From assembly GCA_003243255.1 (NCBI GenBank), contig QFQM01000246.1, positions 1-6,304 on the forward strand: a stretch of 6,304 nt of DNA. The letters are read 5' to 3'. Below, piece after piece: positions 1 to 6,304 of the stretch. Source of the DNA: Flavobacterium psychrophilum (lineage in GTDB: Bacteria; Bacteroidota; Bacteroidia; Flavobacteriales; Flavobacteriaceae). The notes below the pieces were generated by a model. The model saw only the letters and a program-made list of their open reading frames with translations. It did no database searches and was not told where the DNA came from. Within the stretch, counting starts at the first letter, position 1, and each line of letters opens with the position of its first letter. Position numbers and translations under genes: made by a program.

Positions 1-2198
1 CAGGCGGGCATATGGCATTTCAATATGCGGCACACGATTATGCAAAAAAGCGGATAAATTATTTTACGATCTCAAATACAGCAGGAACAGCTGGCGGGGT
101 TCGTATTGAAAAAATAAGCCATTATTTGCAGGATGGTGTGTTGGCGTCCGAGAAGGTCTATGATTATAAAGTGCCCGGCACGCAGACGTCAAGCGGTGTG
201 CTGGCCGCCCAACAACCTGAATATCTGACCACTTTTACTTTGGGTGGCGTGTCAAGATGGCGATTTTCTGCGGAGGGATTTAATCCCATCTATTACGAAG
301 GGAGCAATGTGGCCTACACTTTTGTTACAGAGAAGCAAGTTGGAAATGGCAGAACAGAATTTGAATTTACAAACTACGACAATGGATTCAACGATGCACC
401 GGCAATAGGAAGTAATGCCCCGCTGAAGCGCTGGGGATTTCCCGCCGCCTTTGCACGCAAGGCATTTAAGAGAGGTAAATTGATCCATGTCAATGTATTC
501 AGCGAGACTGGGCCGGTGAAAGAAACGGATTATCATTATGAGCATGAAAATAGTGAAGCTGATAAAGATGAGTTGAGGGTTTTATATTTAGGACAGCGCG
601 ATGACAACCAGGACTTATACGCGTCTGTCTCTGAAAAGATCTATCAGGATCGTCTTATTTCTCAGGAAGAACGACTGATCACTTCGGACGGTACAAGCAA
701 TACTAAAATAGTATACAGTTATGATCAGTATGGTAATATTGCGGAGTCTTACACCTTTAACAGCGAAGGAAAGAAAATACGACAAAAGTTCAAATACAAT
801 TATGATTATGCTGTTACAGGAACTGATGAGGCTGGACTTGGGTTAAAAAAGCTAAAAGATCTTGGTATTAAGAATGAAGCTGTGGAAGCGGTAACGATTC
901 GGGAAGATGTAAACGGAAGCAACCCGGTTGTTATTGCCGCCACACTTAATACTTTCAAACCGGGTACAGGATTTTCGGATAAGATATTTAATCTGAGGAT
1001 AACTGATCCTTTCCCTTTCTCTTCTTTTGTATGGTCATCAGTGAATGGCAGTAGTTTTTCAAAAGATCCGCATTATACTGAACCGGATTTGACCATTAAC
1101 AGTACTGATGCTAAAGGAAATATGCTGCAGGCTACTAAAAAAGATGGCATAAAAGAAAGTTTTCAATGGGGATATAATGACATGCATATTACAGCCAAAG
1201 TGATAAATGCCACTAATACAAATGGCAGCAAAGAGTTTTATTACAATGGTTTTGAAGAAGGAGGCGATGATAATATGTTGGCATATGCGGGCGGCTACTA
1301 TCGGAGTGGTGATTATACAGTGCCGTTTTCGCAGCCCAATGCTAAAAACTATATAGTTGATTACCGCTATTTCGATAACGGCAAATGGAATTTTGTCAGC
1401 AAGCCTTACACAAACGGTATGCTCCTTTCCGAAGGCTCCGCAATAGACGAGGTAAGAGTTTACCCGTCGGATGCACAAATGGCGACTTATACCTTTTCGG
1501 TTTTAAACGGCATGACCAGTGCTACCGATGCAAATGGGAAAACAACCTTTTATGAGTTTGATGAATTTGGCAGGTTGGCGATAGTAAGGGATAATGACAA
1601 GAATGTTATTAAAACCATTTGTTACAACCTTTCCGGTGAAACCGAAAGCTGTAACTATAATTACAATGACGCTTTTTCTAAGACATACAATAAAAGTGAT
1701 TGCCGGTTTGGCCTTGCTGGTATGCCGGTTACTTACACGGTTCCGGCGGGCAAATATATTTCTTCGGTCGATAAAGCTACCGCTAACCAGCTTGCGCAGG
1801 CAGAAGCGGATGCCAAAGGACCGGCTTATGCCAACGCGAATGGCACTTGCGCTCAGTTTTACATAAAATTCATCGAGGAGCCATTAGGTGGTGGTGGCCC
1901 GGTTACTCAGTATTTTTCAAATTTCAGGCTGGAGTTTTACAAAGACGCAGCCTGTACTGTGCCACTATCTGTAACCAACCTTGTTTTAAGATGGGGGCGT
2001 GCATCATACCTGTATAATGGAAATGAATATTATTTCGATGAATTTGATTCCCATTCAATAACGGGAACCTACACTTATCTTCTTCAGAACGCAATAACCC
2101 GGGAAGACGGGTTTGATGAGATCCATTATTATTACTCGCACTACTACTATTACAGCTTATTGAGTAGCCCTGATTACAATGTTATTTATGTCTATTAA
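1..2198 (+). CDS. YD-repeat (RHS-type) protein with C-terminal DUF5977 domain, 5'-partial
   Basis: The reading frame is open from the first base to a TAA at 2196-2198. The first in-frame ATG is at 12, but it is unlikely to be the true start: the frame continues upstream, no signal peptide follows, and the sequence begins inside a typical Bacteroidota YD-protein segment (GGVRIEKI at residues 28-35, counting from that ATG). YD-type motifs include SYDQYGN (236-242) and [14 protein letters not shown] followed by [10 protein letters not shown] (513-522). This is the phrasing of proteins annotated as RHS repeat domain-containing. DUF5977 follows at about 555-613, then a 115-residue module with a tyrosine-rich end. 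No RHS core (GRW..DP / DPDG) is present, so this is not a classical toxin-tip Rhs protein. A secreted or surface location is inferred from the family, since the N-terminus is not visible. The biochemical role is unknown. The gene lies directly upstream of a second, signal-peptide-bearing YD protein, probably in the same operon. Confidence 0.88.
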   Translation, partial: GGHMAFQYAAHDYAKKRINYFTISNTAGTAGGVRIEKISHYLQDGVLASEKVYDYKVPGTQTSSGVLAAQQPEYLTTFTLGGVSRWRFSAEGFNPIYYEGSNVAYTFVTEKQVGNGRTEFEFTNYDNGFNDAPAIGSNAPLKRWGFPAAFARKAFKRGKLIHVNVFSETGPVKETDYHYEHENSEADKDELRVLYLGQRDDNQDLYASVSEKIYQDRLISQEERLITSDGTSNTKIVYSYDQYGNIAESYTFNSEGKKIRQKFKYNYDYAVTGTDEAGLGLKKLKDLGIKNEAVEAVTIREDVNGSNPVVIAATLNTFKPGTGFSDKIFNLRITDPFPFSSFVWSSVNGSSFSKDPHYTEPDLTINSTDAKGNMLQATKKDGIKESFQWGYNDMHITAKVINATNTNGSKEFYYNGFEEGGDDNMLAYAGGYYRSGDYTVPFSQPNAKNYIVDYRYFDNGKWNFVSKPYTNGMLLSEGSAIDEVRVYPSDAQMATYTFSVLNGMTSATDANGKTTFYEFDEFGRLAIVRDNDKNVIKTICYNLSGETESCNYNYNDAFSKTYNKSDCRFGLAGMPVTYTVPAGKYISSVDKATANQLAQAEADAKGPAYANANGTCAQFYIKFIEEPLGGGGPVTQYFSNFRLEFYKDAACTVPLSVTNLVLRWGRASYLYNGNEYYFDEFDSHSITGTYTYLLQNAITREDGFDEIHYYYSHYYYYSLLSSPDYNVIYVY
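1674..1850 (+). other. DUF5977 domain in gene 1
   Basis: Residues about 555-613 (counted from the ATG at 12) match the DUF5977 pattern as I recall it. There is an aromatic-led start and a first cysteine (C564). The core is [10 protein letters not shown] (573-582), followed by an Ala/Gln-rich helix-like stretch ([13 protein letters not shown]) and the closing AYANANGTC with C613. The two cysteines could pair in an exported protein. In Bacteroidota this domain usually sits near the C-terminus of large exported YD-repeat or other repeat proteins, sometimes in several copies; only one copy is seen here. Its function is not established. The assignment is from motif recognition, not a profile search. 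Confidence 0.8.
1851..2195 (+). other. C-terminal module of gene 1 with tyrosine-rich tail
   Basis: The 115 residues after DUF5977 start with a beta-like strand ([10 protein letters not shown]) and a Gly-rich linker (GGGG). A segment with [10 protein letters not shown] (642-651) follows, then alternating hydrophobic strands, which suggests a small beta-sandwich. The last 23 residues contain 10 tyrosines, in runs of three and four around a His (705-714). I recall FY-D-AAC-type segments next to DUF5977 in other Bacteroidota proteins, but I cannot name a family. A type IX secretion C-terminal domain is not evident. Binding or cell-surface attachment would be a guess. Confidence 0.5.
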
Positions 2199-2208
2199 AC
2201 CTGCTTTT

Positions 2209-2280
2209 ATGAAGAACAAACTCAAGCAAAATATCATTATAACTATAATAAGCATAGGGGCTTTTCAGGTAGCAAATGGA
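2209..2280 (+). other. Sec signal peptide of gene 2
   Basis: Residues 1-24 have a basic n-region (MKNKLKQN), a hydrophobic core ([11 protein letters not shown]) and a short polar c-region. The likely signal peptidase I cut is after VANG, leaving Gln25 as the mature N-terminus, a common arrangement in Bacteroidota. No lipobox cysteine is present, so a lipoprotein is unlikely. This supports export across the inner membrane and supports the ATG at 2209 as the start. Confidence 0.8.
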
Positions 2281-5200
2281 CAACCGCAGCAAAATAAGCC
2301 CGATGCATCAACGGTGCCTGCAGCCAGCAACATTTTTACGCCTGTTGCTTACCCCCAGGGAGTTAAAATAAACTATATACGCACCTGGGATGCTTTAGGT
2401 GCCTACCAATCGCCAGGAGATGTGGTAGCGGCAGGTTATACCCATACCAGCCAAAAAACGCAATACCTGGATGGCCTGGGTCGGCCTTTTCAGCAGGTTG
2501 CTAAACAGGTAACACCGGGGGCTTCGCCAAAAGATATGGTAGAACCTATTCACTACGATGCTTTTGGAAGACAGCAATATGAATTCCTGCCTTATGTTGC
2601 CAATGCTTCAACAGGAGCATTTCAAACCGACCCCTTTGTGCAGCAAAAAGCATGGCTGCAAACAATATATGTTTCTCCGGCCGAGCAGGTTTTCTATAAG
2701 AAAACCAATTATGAATCATCCCCGCTCAACAGGCCAACGTTGGGTATGGCGCCCGGAAATGCCTGGGCAGGCAGCAGCCGGGGAATTGAAGCTAAATACC
2801 TCGTTAATTTGCCCAACGAAGTCCGTAGGTGGGATATCGCCAACAATGATCTTACGTATGCCAATGAAGACATTAGTACCAATATTCCTTCTTCACCAGA
2901 TGAGTATGCACCGGCAGAGCTATTTAAGAATGTTAGCATAGATGAGAACACAAACGTTACGGTTGAATACAAGGATAAGAATGGACGGTTAGTATTGAAA
3001 AAGGTGCAAAATGACAACGTCGCTGGAGATTATTCAGGGTATAGTGGTTTTTTGTGTACGTATTATGTGTATGATAAAAAGGGTGCATTGAGATTTGTTA
3101 TTCCGCCAAAGGCTGTAGATCTTATTAAAACTACCTGGACAATATCCGGCAACAATGATTTGATCAACGAGCTATGCTTTAGATATGAATATGATAAAAA
3201 TGGCCGGATGATTGCCAAAAAGGTGCCAGGCGCCGGGTGGCAGTATATGGTATATGATTCACGTGATCTGCTTGTATTTTCACAAGATGCAAATCTCAGG
3301 AAAGATAACCGGTGGAAAGTTTCTTTGTATGACGTGTTGAACAGGCCCGTCGTAACTGGCATCATGACTTATGCCGGTTCAGCCACCAACCTGCAAAATA
3401 CGGTTACCAGCCAAACTGCACCCGTAACAGTTCCTGGTAATATACAAGATACATGGACTTTAGATTTGCCCACCAGTGGCGTGTATCAGGCCAAATATAG
3501 TATCACGATGGCAGAAGGGTTTGAGGCAACTGGCGCAGCCGGATTTACAGCAGAGATCTTATCGGAGACTCCCCAAGCCAATATTGAAGGAACGCTTGTT
3601 ACCAGAAATCCCTTGCCTGCCGGTAGCAGTTTTATTCCACTCAGTATTACTTATTATGATAACTATGCTTGGACGTCAAAAAGCTACACTACAACATATA
3701 ATAATCAATTGACCGCTGGAAATAATTTACATGCAGATCCCTTACTGCTGCAAGCTTCAACCAAAGTAACCGGTCTGGTAACCGGCGTTAAAACAAGGAT
3801 TATTAGTGATCCTGCCAACCTTACGGGGGGCGACTGGCTTTCAAGCGCTAACTTTTATGACGATAAAGGAAGAGTTATTCAGGTTAATATTGACAATCAT
3901 AAAAATGGAGTTGACATTATCTCAAACCTGTTCGATTTTACTGGTAAACTCTTATGCAGTTACGAGGTACACAACTATCCGAACGCACCATCGAACGCTG
4001 TAGTACGCATCAAAAATGACTTTGAATATGATCATGCCGGGCGGCTTATGAAAGCGTGGAAAACCATCAATGATGATCAGTCTAAAAAAGTGCAGAGTGT
4101 AGATAATGAATATGATGACCTGGGAAGACTTATTACAAAGAAATTAGGGCAGAAAAGAAACCCGGGTACATTGGACTATGCTGCCAATACGTTCGTAGAA
4201 AAATTGGTTTATGACTATAATGTGCGTGGGTGGCTCACAAATATCAATAAGGACTATCTGGAAGATCAGCCTTCAGGAAGCGATCGGTATTTTGGGATGC
4301 AGCTTAATTACGATTGGGGATTCGATGTTAAACAATACAACGGTAACATAACCGGTACTAAATGGAGAAGCAAAGGCGATGGAAAACGTAGGTCATACGG
4401 TTACAGTTATGATAAGGCAAACAGGCTCCTGGGGGCTGATTTTGCACAGTACAACAATACTGCCTATGTTAACCATGCTACCGTCAACTTCGATATGATC
4501 GTAATGAGTAATGGATTACCTGGTGTTGGGCCTTACGATGCAAATGGAAACATTAGTGGGCTGAAACAATGGGGATTAAAACTGAATAACAGCGCTGTAA
4601 TAGATGAACTGGCTTATACATACCAAAAAAATGATGTTAGCAATAAATTACTTCAGGTACAGGATTTGATAACTGCAGATAATGGGCTGGGTGATTTTAC
4701 AGATAAAAACACAGGTACGGCCGATTATGATTATGATGTCAATGGAAACCTTATTACCGACCTGAATAAAAAGATTACCGGGAATAATGGGATCATATAT
4801 AACTATTTGAACCTGCCTTGGAAGATTACTGTAAGCAATGATAACGGGATCGGACAAAAAGGAGAAATTATCTATAACTACACGGCAAACGGCCAAAAAC
4901 TTCAAAAAGTAGTAAAAGATATGTCTGTTGCCGGCAAGGTTGTCACCACTACTACAGATTATCTTGGCAGCATGGTGTATGAGACCAAAGAAACGCAGAC
5001 AGCGCAGCCGGTTGGTCCTGACGGCAATTATGTAGCCAAACTGCAGCTTATTGGTTTTGAAGAAGGTCGTATTCGCTATACACCAGAAACCCCCTCAGCG
5101 CTCTTTTCCTTTGATTACTTTATAAAAGATCAGCTTGGAAATGTTCGTATGGTATTGACCGATCAGTTGCAGCAAGATCCCTATCCAGCTGCCACTTTAG

Positions 5201-6304
5201 AGGGAAGTACTTCGCCCGGAGCCTTATCGATGATCAATTTTGAAAAGCAATTCTATACAATTGATAACACTTACCTGACAAGGGCAACGGATATTCCCGG
5301 ATGGCAGACCGGACCTTCCAAAGATTACGAGAATAACAACGGAAATCCCCCCGCAAATAATAATTATCCGGCTGGTCATTCCCCTGCCGGTACGGATATG
5401 AGTCAATACCTTTATCGCTTGAATGCTACTTCCAATAAAACAGGTCTGGGGATCGTGTTGAAAGTAATGGCCGGTGATAAGATCGATATCCACGGCAAAT
5501 CGTATTACGAAGGAGCGCAGACGTACAACAATAACAACAGCACACTACTTGCACTTGCCGATATCCTGGGCGCATTTATAGGGGCGCCGGACAGGGTAGG
5601 ATTTGCTTCGAAGGGAATAACAAGCGGAGCCTTGCAGAGTATCAATAATGGATTGATACCAGCTTCATTTATAAGAGGCAATAATGGCGAGTCCACTACT
5701 GTTCCCAAAGCCTATATTAACTATCTTTTATTCGACGAGCAGTTTAAATTTGTGGCAGGCAATGCCAGCAGGGTAGGCGCAAGCGGAAGTGTAAAAAGCC
5801 ATTGGAATGACGCCCAGTTACAGAATATCCCGGTCCTGGAAAATGGGTACATTTATGTATACGTAAGCAATGAAAGCAATACAAACGTATATTTCGATAA
5901 CCTGCAGTTGTTTCATACCCGCGGCCCGGTTTTAGAGGAAACCCATTATTATCCATTTGGGCTCACGATGGCGGGCATAAGCTCAAAAGCCGCTGGAAAG
6001 CTGGATAATAAGTACGAGTACAACGGCAAGGAAAAGCAGGATAAAGAATTCAGTGATGGCGGTGGCCTCGAATGGTATGACTATGGCGCAAGGATGCATG
6101 ACCCTCAGTTAGGGCGCTGGCATGTGATAGACCCCATGAGTGAGTCGTACAGGAAATGGAGCCCATATACTTATGCTGTTGATAATCCGGTCAGGTTCAT
6201 TGACCCCGATGGAATGTGGGTCCCTGGAGTAGATCAGGATGGCAATATTACCTTGACGGCAGAGTATGGAGATGATAGATCAACATTGATACAATATTTT
6301 AATA
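2209..6304 (+). CDS. DUF6443 / RHS repeat-associated core protein, probable polymorphic toxin or exported YD-shell protein, 3'-partial
   Basis: The frame is uninterrupted for 1365 codons to the window end, with no frameshift. The ATG at 2209 is chosen because a clean Sec signal peptide begins there (residues 1-24). In-frame ATGs at 2179 and 2188 would overlap gene 1 and add up to ten residues ahead of it; an in-frame TGA at 2161 bars any earlier start. Domains: DUF6443 (about 55-190, with [14 protein letters not shown] and [14 protein letters not shown]); YD repeats (YEYDKNGR near 325, FYDDKGR near 549, FEYDHAGR near 605, NEYDDLGR near 634, YDVNGNL near 842); a beta-rich insert (about 398-500); KDQLGNVR (973-980); a second insert (987-1244); HYYPFG (1246-1251); and the RHS core ending DPDG (1332-1335). 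The tip begins at 1336. By analogy with Rhs and TccC proteins, the repeats should form a hollow shell around a C-terminal effector that is released by self-cleavage at the core. Sec export is supported; the final destination and effector activity are unknown because the 3' end is missing. Confidence 0.93.
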   Translation, partial: MKNKLKQNIIITIISIGAFQVANGQPQQNKPDASTVPAASNIFTPVAYPQGVKINYIRTWDALGAYQSPGDVVAAGYTHTSQKTQYLDGLGRPFQQVAKQVTPGASPKDMVEPIHYDAFGRQQYEFLPYVANASTGAFQTDPFVQQKAWLQTIYVSPAEQVFYKKTNYESSPLNRPTLGMAPGNAWAGSSRGIEAKYLVNLPNEVRRWDIANNDLTYANEDISTNIPSSPDEYAPAELFKNVSIDENTNVTVEYKDKNGRLVLKKVQNDNVAGDYSGYSGFLCTYYVYDKKGALRFVIPPKAVDLIKTTWTISGNNDLINELCFRYEYDKNGRMIAKKVPGAGWQYMVYDSRDLLVFSQDANLRKDNRWKVSLYDVLNRPVVTGIMTYAGSATNLQNTVTSQTAPVTVPGNIQDTWTLDLPTSGVYQAKYSITMAEGFEATGAAGFTAEILSETPQANIEGTLVTRNPLPAGSSFIPLSITYYDNYAWTSKSYTTTYNNQLTAGNNLHADPLLLQASTKVTGLVTGVKTRIISDPANLTGGDWLSSANFYDDKGRVIQVNIDNHKNGVDIISNLFDFTGKLLCSYEVHNYPNAPSNAVVRIKNDFEYDHAGRLMKAWKTINDDQSKKVQSVDNEYDDLGRLITKKLGQKRNPGTLDYAANTFVEKLVYDYNVRGWLTNINKDYLEDQPSGSDRYFGMQLNYDWGFDVKQYNGNITGTKWRSKGDGKRRSYGYSYDKANRLLGADFAQYNNTAYVNHATVNFDMIVMSNGLPGVGPYDANGNISGLKQWGLKLNNSAVIDELAYTYQKNDVSNKLLQVQDLITADNGLGDFTDKNTGTADYDYDVNGNLITDLNKKITGNNGIIYNYLNLPWKITVSNDNGIGQKGEIIYNYTANGQKLQKVVKDMSVAGKVVTTTTDYLGSMVYETKETQTAQPVGPDGNYVAKLQLIGFEEGRIRYTPETPSALFSFDYFIKDQLGNVRMVLTDQLQQDPYPAATLEGSTSPGALSMINFEKQFYTIDNTYLTRATDIPGWQTGPSKDYENNNGNPPANNNYPAGHSPAGTDMSQYLYRLNATSNKTGLGIVLKVMAGDKIDIHGKSYYEGAQTYNNNNSTLLALADILGAFIGAPDRVGFASKGITSGALQSINNGLIPASFIRGNNGESTTVPKAYINYLLFDEQFKFVAGNASRVGASGSVKSHWNDAQLQNIPVLENGYIYVYVSNESNTNVYFDNLQLFHTRGPVLEETHYYPFGLTMAGISSKAAGKLDNKYEYNGKEKQDKEFSDGGGLEWYDYGARMHDPQLGRWHVIDPMSESYRKWSPYTYAVDNPVRFIDPDGMWVPGVDQDGNITLTAEYGDDRSTLIQYFN
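2371..2780 (+). other. DUF6443 domain in gene 2
   Basis: Residues about 55-190 carry the recognisable series NYIRTW (55-60), [16 protein letters not shown] (85-100), [22 protein letters not shown], and a PF.QQ segment. This is the N-terminal domain typical of Bacteroidota RHS-core proteins. The two GLGRP/AFGR elements are themselves YD-like, so it probably forms the first turns of the shell. Its boundaries are approximate, and no specific function is known to me. Confidence 0.82.
3400..3700 (+). other. First beta-rich insert in the YD region of gene 2
   Basis: Between [12 protein letters not shown] and [14 protein letters not shown] the YD rhythm stops for roughly 100 residues (about 398-497). 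The replacing sequence is Thr/Ser/Val-rich with alternating strands: [19 protein letters not shown], then FTAEIL, then [16 protein letters not shown] small beta-sandwich, possibly projecting from the shell, is inferred. I recall similar inserts at this place in other Chitinophagaceae DUF6443 proteins, so it looks like a family feature and not a fresh insertion. Confidence 0.55.
5167..5940 (+). other. Second insert (about 258 residues) between KDQLGNVR and HYYPFG motifs of gene 2
   Basis: In many Rhs proteins the KDHLGNVR-like and YYPFG-like motifs lie close together. Here they are separated by residues 987-1244. The insert has an Asn/Pro/Gly-rich linker (about 1041-1060), a strand pair ([22 protein letters not shown]) and a Gly/Ala-rich hydrophobic stretch (1113-1155). 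It ends in a beta-rich part with [19 protein letters not shown] and [27 protein letters not shown]. The last part resembles a jelly-roll or carbohydrate-binding fold in its strand pattern only. I recall close variants in other Bacteroidota RHS proteins, so it is probably conserved in the family. Its function is unknown. Confidence 0.6.
5941..6213 (+). other. RHS repeat-associated core of gene 2
   Basis: Residues 1245-1335 hold the classical core: [42 protein letters not shown] (1287-1304), [26 protein letters not shown] (1318-1335). In Rhs and TccC proteins this region plugs the repeat shell and acts as an aspartic self-protease that frees the C-terminal part just after the final DPxG. The DP aspartates D1298, D1308 and D1332 are retained, so activity is plausible; which of them are catalytic is not assigned here. 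The expected cut is near G1335/M1336. Confidence 0.92.
6214..6304 (+). other. Start of the variable C-terminal tip of gene 2 (truncated by window end)
   Basis: Thirty residues (1336-1365) follow DPDG and begin [20 protein letters not shown]. In Rhs-type polymorphic toxins the effector domain starts here and varies between strains. Too little is visible to name a toxin family. The pattern [18 protein letters not shown] resembles the first strand and helix of LysM-like linkers (the GD..STL motif) seen in some Bacteroidota RHS tails, which is a tentative reading. Confidence 0.6.

Noticed and set aside
12..14. ATG at 12 as the true start of gene 1
   Set aside because: The frame is open upstream to the window edge, no signal peptide follows, and the sequence starts mid-domain in a typical YD-protein segment. 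The gene is treated as 5'-partial.
1059..1478. 139-codon open frame on the - strand opposite gene 1
   Set aside because: It is antisense to well-supported YD-repeat coding sequence. Its Ile/Cys-rich translation is typical of antisense shadows, and no promoter is visible.
2096..2113. Perfect 6-bp inverted repeat (AACCCG / CGGGTT, 6-base loop) considered as a terminator or attenuator
   Set aside because: It is short, lies inside the gene 1 coding sequence about 85 bases before the stop, and no T run follows. It is compatible with chance.
2199..2208. Gap between the two genes considered for a promoter or terminator
   Set aside because: At 10 bases it is too short for either, and no Bacteroidota-type promoter elements were seen just upstream within the gene 1 end.
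2558..2941. 127-codon open frame on the + strand inside gene 2
   Set aside because: It lies wholly within the DUF6443 region of gene 2 in another frame and its translation has no recognisable domain. It is a shadow frame.
5521..5544. Asn-codon run (AAC/AAT) considered as a tandem repeat or phase-variation tract
   Set aside because: The run is four Asn codons long with mixed codons and encodes an ordinary Asn-rich loop, which is too short and irregular to call a repeat tract.

Overview
The window holds two long, same-strand, tightly spaced genes and essentially no non-coding DNA. Both encode large YD-repeat (RHS-type) proteins. The first (1-2198) is cut at its 5' end by the window edge. The second (2209-6304) is open from its start to the last base and runs off the 3' edge. 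Together they cover all but about 10 bases between them.

The family signatures point to a Bacteroidota bacterium, most likely Chitinophagaceae (Chitinophaga or Niastella type) or a relative in Sphingobacteriaceae. These signatures are a DUF5977 domain in gene 1 and, in gene 2, a DUF6443 domain followed by the phrasing [22 protein letters not shown] and [10 protein letters not shown]. The signal peptide ending just before a glutamine and the lack of Shine-Dalgarno sequences also fit. The lineage rests on recalled family phrasing, not on a search.

Layout: 1-1670 is the YD-repeat body of gene 1. 1674-1850 is its DUF5977 domain, and 1851-2198 is an unassigned C-terminal module ending in a tyrosine-rich tail. 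Gene 2 starts 10 bases after the gene 1 stop. In order it has a Sec signal peptide (2209-2280), DUF6443 (about 2371-2780), YD repeats broken by a first beta-rich insert (about 3400-3700), more YD repeats to about 5166, a second insert of about 258 residues (5167-5940), and the RHS-repeat-associated core (5941-6213). The first 30 residues of a C-terminal tip follow.

The pair is probably one transcription unit exporting two YD-repeat proteins. By analogy with Rhs toxins and the TcB/TcC cocoon, gene 2 should form a beta-shell that encloses and then self-cleaves its C-terminal tip. Gene 1 has YD repeats but no visible RHS core, so it could be a partner or an independent surface/adhesion-type protein. 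The toxin identity, any immunity gene and the start of gene 1 lie outside the window.
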